15,272 bases of DNA, taken from NCBI GenBank assembly GCA_035319185.1, contig DATHDF010000019.1, forward strand, positions 1 to 15,272, read 5' to 3'. The first letter of the stretch is position 1; every line of letters begins with the position of its first letter. The DNA comes from Fen-1308 sp035319185 (lineage in GTDB: Bacteria; Nitrospirota; Thermodesulfovibrionia; Thermodesulfovibrionales; Dissulfurispiraceae). The notes beneath the pieces were generated by a model, which was given only the letters and a program-made list of their open reading frames with translations, was not told the origin of the DNA and did not search any database. Made by a program: the position numbers and the translations under genes. Positions 6,889-12,259 of this stretch are shown piece after piece.

Positions 6889-6906
6889 CGATAATGATGA
6901 TTATCG
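6889..6906. repeat. inverted repeat CGATAAT-N4-ATTATCG over the sigma28 promoter start site
   Basis: Perfect 7-bp arms (6889-6895 and 6900-6906) flank GATG. The repeat covers the -10 box and predicted start site of the sigma28 promoter. One arm is partly the -10 box itself (CGATAA), so the symmetry may be functional (a repressor operator) or partly coincidental. Confidence 0.4.
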
Positions 6907-6927
6907 GGGAATATAGTCGGCGGTTTA
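6901..6927 (-). promoter_or_regulatory. sigma28 (FliA) promoter of the motility operon (distal)
   Basis: On the minus strand TAAA (6924-6927) is followed by 15 nt and CCCGATAA (6901-6908). The FliA consensus is TAAA-N15-GCCGATAA, so only one -10 base differs and the spacing is exact. The start site would be near 6894, about 124 nt before motA. Sigma28 control is the usual regulation of late flagellar genes such as motAB, which supports the reading. Confidence 0.65.
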
Positions 6928-6932
6928 ATGCT

Positions 6933-6947
6933 GGACAGGTTCTGTCC
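6933..6947. repeat. inverted repeat GGACAG-GTT-CTGTCC between the divergent promoters
   Basis: Perfect 6-bp arms have a 3-nt centre, just upstream of the sigma28 -35 box (minus strand) and about 28 bp upstream of the -35 box of the divergent phosphodiesterase gene. The location suits a regulator acting on both transcription units. A GCCGATAA octamer on the plus strand (6950-6957) directly follows but has no matching -35. Confidence 0.35.
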
Positions 6948-6974
6948 GGGCCGATAAGAAAGGACCGCTAAATC

Positions 6975-7003
6975 TTGCAAAATCACTGACATTCAATCAT
7001 AAT
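6975..7003 (+). promoter_or_regulatory. sigma70-type promoter of the HD-GYP/rarA unit
   Basis: TTGCAA (6975-6980, four of six matches) is followed by exactly 17 nt and CATAAT (6998-7003, five of six matches). The start site would be near 7010, giving a leader of about 60 nt to the preferred GTG start. The surrounding DNA is AT-rich. Confidence 0.6.
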
Positions 7004-7069
7004 TAATTTAAATATGAAAGACCTGTCGACAGCATTTTCGCAGGTTTGTTTCCCTGCGGGGCCGAACGC

Positions 7070-8308
7070 GTGACTACATCATTCAGGACGATAGACAGGC
7101 GGGGATATATTCCGTTCGCCGCCAACAGGCTCATCGTCGGGACCAGGCTGCCCTTCGATGTCCTGATGAAAGAGGGCGGTATATTCAGGACCCTCTTCAG
7201 ATCAGGCGCTGACTATACCAAGTTGAGCCAGGAGTTTTTAGTAGACCGGGGTATTAACGAGCTGTACGTCGTGGACGAGGACAAGGCATCTCTCGATTCA
7301 TATATGGCCAGAGGCGTAGATGACGGAGCGTCCGTACTAGACAGTCAGAAGGCATTCAAGGACTATACATTCCGCAAAAGCAACTATCATCAGATTGAAA
7401 AGGGCATGCTCCTTCCAGGCTCATCGGTGCCGTTCTGCATTTACACAATGAAGAATTATGCGTATTCGCTCGTTCTGCATGCCGGCCCGGAACTGCCGGC
7501 AGTAATCGACGAGAAGGTTGCTTTACTCCCGGGCGATGTGATGATACAGGCGTCTGATCTGCGCCTTTATAATGAATACCTGAACTCCATTCTGAAGGCT
7601 GACAATGTAAAAGGCCCCGACATAGAGCGCGTGAAAGCCTTTGTCATCAAGGAAAACTCGAAGATAATCGTCAAGGGCCTGCTCGAGGACCCGCGTAGCG
7701 GCGCACATATCAAAGACGCTCAGGATGCAGTAAACAATATGATTGATTCCATTACGGCCAATAAGGATACGATACATGATCTTTTGTCACTCCGCTGTTT
7801 TGATTACTACACTTACACTCATTCGGTGAATGTAGCCGTCCTGTCGATCGGCCTTGGGGTTGCTGTCGATATGAAAAGAGGGGATGTCGAAAAGCTCGGT
7901 ATAGGAGCGCTGCTCCACGACATCGGGAAGAGCGCTGTCCCGGCTGAAATATTAAACAAGCAGGGAAAGCTCGACGACCGCGAATTTCTCATAATGCAGA
8001 GTCATGTTTATGAGGGCGAAAAGCTTTTGAAGAATAACAGGCGGATCCCCGCGGAATCGCTTCCCGCCGTTACTCAGCACCACGAGAAGATCAGCGGGCG
8101 GGGATATCCTGCCAGGCTTTCCGAAAAGGACATAGCCCCTTTCGGACGAATAGCCGCAATTGCCGACTGCTATGACGCATTGACAACAGCCAGGCCTTAT
8201 AAGCCGGCCTTTACGCCCTTTTACGCACTGGCCAATATTTCCAAGGAGACCGGCAATTACGACCCGGAGTTGCTGAGGGTCTTCATCAAGATGCTAGGAA
8301 AGGTCTGA
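7070..8308 (+). CDS. HD-GYP domain cyclic-di-GMP phosphodiesterase
   Basis: The family hydrolyses cyclic-di-GMP to pGpG or GMP. From the preferred GTG start (412 residues), the first ~225 form an uncharacterised region beginning with a DUF3391-like IPFAANRLIVGTRLPFDVLM segment; residues ~240-412 are the HD-GYP domain. The metal and catalytic set is complete: H251 (YTHSV), H283-D284 (LLHDIGKSAVP), H312, H337-H338 (QHHEK), GRGYP with G345-Y346-P347, and D366 (IADCYDALT..RPYK). There is no membrane segment or receiver domain, so it is probably cytosolic. GTG at 7070 has GGGG 8 nt upstream; an in-frame TTG at 7046 would add 8 residues with a poor ribosome site. It is transcribed divergently from the stator-PilZ operon and is followed by rarA after 2 nt, so it may set c-di-GMP levels for the PilZ protein (inference). 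Confidence 0.93.
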   Translation: MTTSFRTIDRRGYIPFAANRLIVGTRLPFDVLMKEGGIFRTLFRSGADYTKLSQEFLVDRGINELYVVDEDKASLDSYMARGVDDGASVLDSQKAFKDYTFRKSNYHQIEKGMLLPGSSVPFCIYTMKNYAYSLVLHAGPELPAVIDEKVALLPGDVMIQASDLRLYNEYLNSILKADNVKGPDIERVKAFVIKENSKIIVKGLLEDPRSGAHIKDAQDAVNNMIDSITANKDTIHDLLSLRCFDYYTYTHSVNVAVLSIGLGVAVDMKRGDVEKLGIGALLHDIGKSAVPAEILNKQGKLDDREFLIMQSHVYEGEKLLKNNRRIPAESLPAVTQHHEKISGRGYPARLSEKDIAPFGRIAAIADCYDALTTARPYKPAFTPFYALANISKETGNYDPELLRVFIKMLGKV

Positions 8309-8310
8309 TT

Positions 8311-9570
8311 ATGGATCTGTTCGACTCCGAACCCGAGATTGCACCGGCAGAAAAAGATGTCCGGTCCGAACCTCTGGCATATCGCATGGCGCCCCGCACC
8401 CTGGAGGAATATGCAGGACAGGAGCATATCGTCGGTCATGGAAAGCTGCTCAGACGGGCAATCGAGGCCGACCGCATAAGCTCTCTGATTCTTTACGGGC
8501 CGCCGGGCACCGGCAAGACGGCTCTTGCCAGAATAATTGCAGCGAGGACAAAGTCCCGCTTCGAATGGCTGAACGCGGCCACAGCAGGACTCGAAGACCT
8601 GCGCAGGATGATACAGACCGCGCGGACCCGAAAAGCAAAAGGGCTGGGCACAATTCTCTTCCTCGATGAAATACACCGCTTCAACAAGCTCCAGCAGGAC
8701 GCGCTTCTACCGGACGTCGAAGAAGGCAATATCATCCTTATAGCTGCAACAGTCGAAAACCCTTTTTTCTATGTCAATTCTGCGCTGCTTTCCAGGAGCC
8801 AGGTCTTCGAGCTGAAACCTCTGCCAACTGAAGATATCGTCAGTATTATCAAGCGGGCACTTGCCGATTCTGATCGAGGCCTGGGAAGGCTGAATGTCGT
8901 GGCTGATGAGGATGCAGTGGCTCATCTGGCGAAGATGGCGGATGGGGACGGCCGCAGGGCGCTCTCGGCCCTTGAAATAGCTGCCCTTACAACCGGCCCT
9001 GATACCGACGGGATCGTGAGAATTACACTTCAGGTAGCTGAGGAATCGATACAGAAGAAGATGGTGCTCTATGACAAGAAAGGCGATCAGCATTACGATA
9101 CTATTTCCGCCTTTATCAAAAGCATGCGCGGCTCCGACCCCGATGCATCTGTTTATTATCTTGCCAAGATGGTCTATGCCGGCGAAGATCCCAGGTTTAT
9201 TGCCCGCAGGATTGTGATATGTGCGTCTGAGGATGTCGGAAATGCCGATCCGATGGCGCTTGTGGTTGCCACTTCTGCGCTTCGGGCGGTGGAATTCATA
9301 GGAATGCCTGAGGCGAGGATTCCTCTGGCCCAAGCCGCATTGTACGTATCCCTTGCGCCCAAGAGCAATGCGGCTTACAGGGCGATCGAAGCTGCTCTCG
9401 AGGACGTGAAGAGTGAAGAGACAATGGCGGTGCCGGATCACCTTAAAGACAGCAGCTACTCAGGCGCCAAGAAACTCGGACATGGTGAAGGGTATAAATA
9501 TCCCCATGCCTATGGCGGACATGTAGAGCAGGAATACCTGCCGAAGAAAAAGAAATACTATTCTCCGTAG
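8311..9570 (+). CDS. rarA: replication-associated recombination protein A (RarA/MgsA, AAA+ ATPase)
   Basis: RarA is a clamp-loader-like AAA+ ATPase (homologue of yeast Mgs1 and human WRNIP1) that acts at stalled replication forks with SSB. The 419-residue protein has Walker A GPPGTGKT (63-70), Walker B ILFLDE (115-120) within the family-specific LDEIHRFNKLQQDALLP, and a sensor-1 region with AATVENPFF (145-153). The C-terminal tetramerisation region contains MRGSDPDASVYYLAKMVYAGEDPRFIARR and ends in the typical GYKYPHAYGGHV segment. The ATG lies 2 nt after the HD-GYP stop, with AAAGG 7 nt upstream, so the two are co-transcribed. The gene end converges on purH with only 10 bp between. The pairing with a c-di-GMP enzyme is probably positional. 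Confidence 0.96.
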   Translation: MDLFDSEPEIAPAEKDVRSEPLAYRMAPRTLEEYAGQEHIVGHGKLLRRAIEADRISSLILYGPPGTGKTALARIIAARTKSRFEWLNAATAGLEDLRRMIQTARTRKAKGLGTILFLDEIHRFNKLQQDALLPDVEEGNIILIAATVENPFFYVNSALLSRSQVFELKPLPTEDIVSIIKRALADSDRGLGRLNVVADEDAVAHLAKMADGDGRRALSALEIAALTTGPDTDGIVRITLQVAEESIQKKMVLYDKKGDQHYDTISAFIKSMRGSDPDASVYYLAKMVYAGEDPRFIARRIVICASEDVGNADPMALVVATSALRAVEFIGMPEARIPLAQAALYVSLAPKSNAAYRAIEAALEDVKSEETMAVPDHLKDSSYSGAKKLGHGEGYKYPHAYGGHVEQEYLPKKKKYYSP

Positions 9571-9580
9571 CCATTAATTA

Positions 9581-10873
9581 TCAGTGTCTGAACGCCCTCT
9601 GGCCGGTGTATACCATTGTTACCTGCGGATTTGCCTCATTGCAGGCTTCTATTGATTCGAAATCGCGCTCGGAGCCGCCCGGATTTACGATGGCCCTGAC
9701 GCCTTCCTTGATCCCGACATCCACGCCATCGCGGAACGGGAAGAAGGCATCGGATACCATTGTAGAGCCGATCAAGCCGCCCCTGTCCATCTTTGTCTGT
9801 CCGTCGATTTCTTTCAGAGCGGCGAGGTCCCGCTTGCCCTGTGCTGCTTCCAGCTCGAAAGTCTTATATGGCACTCCATGTTTTTTAAAGCAAAGTGCGT
9901 CGGCATATTTCGTGTAAGCCTTGAAAACGGCTATTTCAGCCACTCCTACGCGGTCCTGCTCGCCGGTACCTATGCCTGCAGTCACGCCATCTTTCACATA
10001 TATTACGGAATTCGACGTGATGCCCTGCTCCACATTCCAGCCGAAGAGCATATCGTCGAACTCGGCATCTGTGGGCTGCCGCGCGATTGAATACTCCTTG
10101 CCTTTGTAAACGGTTTTGGCAGGCAGAAAATCGGCCCTGCTCCTGATGCGATTGACAGGAGACTGCTGCACAATAAAGCCGCCGTCTATAAGCGATTTGA
10201 AATCCACAAATCTTGTCGAGCGGTATTTTTCGAGCTTCCCGATAGCATCGATGCGAACGATACGCAGATTCTTCCTTTTTGCGAGCATTTCGAACACGCC
10301 GTCTTCGTATTCCGGCGCACCGACCACTTCGAGATAATTCGCGCTTACCATCTCGGCAGCGGCCTTGTCCATCGGACGGTTCACGACAAGGCATCCCCCG
10401 AATGCCGCTATGCGATCGGCCATGTTTGCTTTATCGTAAGCATCGGCTACGTTTTTGCCGTAAGCCACTCCACATGGGTTGTTATGTTTCATGATGGCGG
10501 CGGCAGGACGGTCGACCAGGAATTTGAGGATATTGAGTGAATTGTCCAGGTCTGTAAGGTTTGTCTTGCCCGGATGTTTGCCGGCCTGCAGCATGTCTTC
10601 CTCCGTGATGTGGCTGACGAGGCCGTTTCCCGGCTCGATGAATTTACAGCTGCCAAGCGCAAGATTCCCGTTTATCAGCTCGTATAGGGCCGCCTGCTGG
10701 TCGGGGTTCTCTCCGTAGCGAAGTCCTTTCTCTATGAGTTCTCCAGTTTTTTCGTCGGCGATCTTCCAGCTCTTTTTGCGGTATAGGAGCGTCTGTCCGC
10801 CGAAGCTGATGGTGATCTGTTCCGGGAAATCATCATCCATGATTGTCTTATACATCTTTTTCAGGTCGGCCAT
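9581..10873 (-). CDS. purH: stand-alone AICAR formyltransferase (C-terminal half of PurH)
   Basis: It catalyses formyl transfer from 10-formyl-tetrahydrofolate to AICAR, the penultimate step of purine synthesis. The 430 residues correspond to the transformylase domain of bifunctional PurH (~530 residues in E. coli); the N-terminal IMP cyclohydrolase (MGS-like) domain is absent. Diagnostic blocks are LRYGENPDQQAA (51-62), the catalytic KHNNPCG (K129-H130, C134), and near the C-terminus SDAFFPFRDGVDVGI, then NPGGSERD and the terminal RAFRH. The ATG has a GGAGGA Shine-Dalgarno sequence close upstream and no in-frame sequence encodes a cyclohydrolase, so this is a natural single-domain form rather than a truncation. 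It is transcribed alone. IMP cyclohydrolase must be encoded elsewhere. Confidence 0.93.
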   Translation of the reverse strand: MADLKKMYKTIMDDDFPEQITISFGGQTLLYRKKSWKIADEKTGELIEKGLRYGENPDQQAALYELINGNLALGSCKFIEPGNGLVSHITEEDMLQAGKHPGKTNLTDLDNSLNILKFLVDRPAAAIMKHNNPCGVAYGKNVADAYDKANMADRIAAFGGCLVVNRPMDKAAAEMVSANYLEVVGAPEYEDGVFEMLAKRKNLRIVRIDAIGKLEKYRSTRFVDFKSLIDGGFIVQQSPVNRIRSRADFLPAKTVYKGKEYSIARQPTDAEFDDMLFGWNVEQGITSNSVIYVKDGVTAGIGTGEQDRVGVAEIAVFKAYTKYADALCFKKHGVPYKTFELEAAQGKRDLAALKEIDGQTKMDRGGLIGSTMVSDAFFPFRDGVDVGIKEGVRAIVNPGGSERDFESIEACNEANPQVTMVYTGQRAFRH

Positions 10874-10924
10874 GTCTCCTCCGCATTAGTTCGGTTTGAT
10901 AAAATTGGATCCGGCGAAATAACA

Positions 10925-10944
10925 GTCCGTGCATGCAGCCGGAC
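10925..10944 (-). repeat. hairpin in the predicted purH leader
   Basis: Arms GTCCG (10925-10929) and CGGAC (10940-10944) flank a 10-nt loop containing the palindrome TGCATGCA. It lies about 52 nt upstream of the purH start. It does not match what I know of the ZTP or purine riboswitch consensus. Confidence 0.3.
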
Positions 10945-10957
10945 CGATTGCAATGTA

Positions 10958-10963
10958 ATTATA
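10958..10963 (-). promoter_or_regulatory. candidate -10 element of the purH promoter
   Basis: A perfect TATAAT on the minus strand sits 84 bp upstream of the purH ATG. No good -35 box is found: the best at 17-nt spacing, TCCGTA, is poor. The leader would be about 78 nt. Confidence rests on the -10 alone. Confidence 0.35.
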
Positions 10964-10991
10964 CAGGAGGCCGCCCTGGATACGGAAGAGC

Positions 10992-11019
10992 TTGACCATC
11001 CTTGATCTGGCGCAATAAA
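10992..11019 (+). promoter_or_regulatory. candidate promoter of the ferredoxin-HIT-ABC-F operon
   Basis: TTGACC (10992-10997, five of six matches), a 16-nt spacer and AATAAA (11014-11019, four of six matches) lie directly before the gene. The predicted start site falls at or 1-2 nt before the ATG at 11027. Since no Shine-Dalgarno sequence precedes that ATG, the transcript could be leaderless. Confidence 0.45.
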
Positions 11020-11026
11020 ATTAAAG

Positions 11027-11836
11027 ATGTGTGAATTTTGCATGAAGCACGGTGACGGCAAAATCTGGTATAAGAATGCCGCAAATTATGCCAACGATCT
11101 TCTCTCCGACATTAAGAGACGGAAGTTTATCGAAGATTTCCATGAAGCCACGATGCAGGAAGGGTTTAAAACACTGGGGCGACTGGAAGCATTGTTTGCA
11201 AAAAAGGGGCGTCTTCCATCAGGGATAATCCGGGCAATGGAGGAAAAGGCTAGGGCAGAACACTTCGGCCAAGTGCTTCCTATAGAGGAGATACGCTCTG
11301 TCGTATTGAAAGCTGAAAGCATTGTCAGGATGCCATGCGCCTGTCGATGGACAGTAACCAGAAAGGATGAGCGGTGCTGTTATGCGCTTAGCTACAGCCC
11401 AGATCCATGGTATAAGGGGTTCGATATGGGCTACTTTGGCAAGTCGTCTGAAGAGGGGCTTGAAGCAGTGCTGCCATCGATTGCAATAGAGCAGATGGAC
11501 GCCCTGGAAGAGAGTGGTGCAATACATTCCATCTGGACCATGATGACGCCGTTCATTGGCGCTGTCTGCAATTGCAATGTCTCTGACTGTTTAGGACTTA
11601 GGACATTATCGGGCTTAGGCGTGCAGACAATCATCAGATCAGAGCACGTTGCTTCGGTATCCGTGGAACTATGCACTGGCTGCGGACTCTGCGCCGAGAG
11701 GTGCCAGTTCGGAGCGATCGACGGCAGAATGGAATCCGACTGCAGCGTTGCGGTTATTGATTCTGGTAAATGCTTTGGCTGCGGCCTGTGCCGCCGGGCG
11801 TGCCCGACCGGGGCTATCTCCCTTACGCTAAGGTGA
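11027..11836 (+). CDS. Cys-rich protein with C-terminal 2[4Fe-4S] ferredoxin domain
   Basis: This 269-residue cytosolic protein has no membrane segment. The C-terminus is a classical dicluster ferredoxin, CxxCxxCxxxC at C216-C219-C222-C226 and C249-C252-C255-C259. The first ~205 residues are not a ferredoxin but hold further conserved-looking cysteines: C2-EF-C5 in CEFCMKHGDGKIWY, C104-A-C106-R with C117-C118 (MPCACRW...RCCYAL), and C181-N-C183...C188 (VCNCNVSDC). These could bind an additional cluster or metal. Proteins with this CEFC-KHGDGK N-terminus occur, from memory, in anaerobic Deltaproteobacteria and have no assigned reaction. The ATG lacks a Shine-Dalgarno sequence; Met6 (11042) is an alternative start but would remove the CEFC motif. 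It is first in an operon with the HIT gene 7 nt downstream. An electron-transfer role is likely; the partner is unknown. Confidence 0.82.
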   Translation: MCEFCMKHGDGKIWYKNAANYANDLLSDIKRRKFIEDFHEATMQEGFKTLGRLEALFAKKGRLPSGIIRAMEEKARAEHFGQVLPIEEIRSVVLKAESIVRMPCACRWTVTRKDERCCYALSYSPDPWYKGFDMGYFGKSSEEGLEAVLPSIAIEQMDALEESGAIHSIWTMMTPFIGAVCNCNVSDCLGLRTLSGLGVQTIIRSEHVASVSVELCTGCGLCAERCQFGAIDGRMESDCSVAVIDSGKCFGCGLCRRACPTGAISLTLR

Positions 11837-11843
11837 CGAATCG

Positions 11844-12257
11844 ATGTTCACCTTGCATGAAAGATTGAGATCCGACGCCGCAATGATAGGCAGGCTGGAA
11901 TTGTCACTGCTTCTGTTGATGAATGACAGGTCGCTTCCCTGGTTTATTCTTGTCCCCGAAAGAGAGGGACTGAGAGAAATAGATGAAATGCTCGCATCCG
12001 ATAGACGTCTGCTTATCGAAGAGATTGCATTTGTGTCGCAGATGATTCGTCAGCTTTATAGTCCCGTCAAGATAAATGTAGGTGCTCTGGGCAATCTCGT
12101 CCCTCAGTTGCATATCCATGTGATAGGAAGATTCATGAGCGATCGTGCCTGGCCCGGCCCTATTTGGGGCACCGGACCGCTAGTGCCATATGACGTTCTG
12201 GAGTTAAAGATGGTTATCGAACGTGTGAGGGTCGTGCTGGGAGGCCGGATCGGTTAA
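11844..12257 (+). CDS. HIT family protein (nucleotide hydrolase/transferase)
   Basis: HIT proteins hydrolyse phosphoanhydride or phosphoramidate bonds of nucleotides such as diadenosine polyphosphates or AMP-conjugates. The 137-residue product has the family core at NLVPQLHIHVIGRF (84-97). The HxHxHxx triad reads Q88-L-H90-I-H92, so the first histidine is Gln, a frequent variant in this bacterial subgroup, while the middle catalytic histidine (H90) is kept. Downstream AWPGPIWG (102-109) is also typical of the subgroup. The ATG has AAGGTGA 7 nt upstream, overlapping the stop codon of the ferredoxin gene, and the next gene starts 2 nt after its stop, so the three genes are coupled. The substrate cannot be told from sequence. 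Confidence 0.9.
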   Translation: MFTLHERLRSDAAMIGRLELSLLLLMNDRSLPWFILVPEREGLREIDEMLASDRRLLIEEIAFVSQMIRQLYSPVKINVGALGNLVPQLHIHVIGRFMSDRAWPGPIWGTGPLVPYDVLELKMVIERVRVVLGGRIG

Positions 12258-12259
12258 AG

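Noticed and set aside
6950..6957. GCCGATAA on the plus strand as a sigma28 -10 box for the HD-GYP gene
   Set aside because: The position 15 nt upstream reads CTGG instead of TAAA, and a better sigma70-type promoter lies closer to the gene.
6786..6992. 68-codon minus-strand frame in the divergent control region
   Set aside because: It overlaps the predicted promoters and inverted repeats, has no Shine-Dalgarno sequence and no protein-like pattern. The region is better explained as regulatory DNA.
8707..9441. 244-codon minus-strand frame
   Set aside because: It is antisense to rarA, whose motifs span the region; the His/Arg-rich translation looks like a shadow frame.
9571..9580. bidirectional terminator between convergent rarA and purH
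   Set aside because: Only 10 bp of AT-rich DNA separate the stops, with no stem and T-tract; termination must occur inside the opposite gene or by another mechanism.
10874..10951. ZTP or purine riboswitch in the purH leader
   Set aside because: Such switches often precede purH, but the leader lacks the conserved sequence blocks I know for them; only one short hairpin is visible.
10965..10970. AGGAGG on the plus strand upstream of the ferredoxin gene as a ribosome-binding site
   Set aside because: No ATG, GTG or TTG follows at a usable distance, and the frame of the ferredoxin gene has a TGA at 11003-11005, so it cannot extend that gene.
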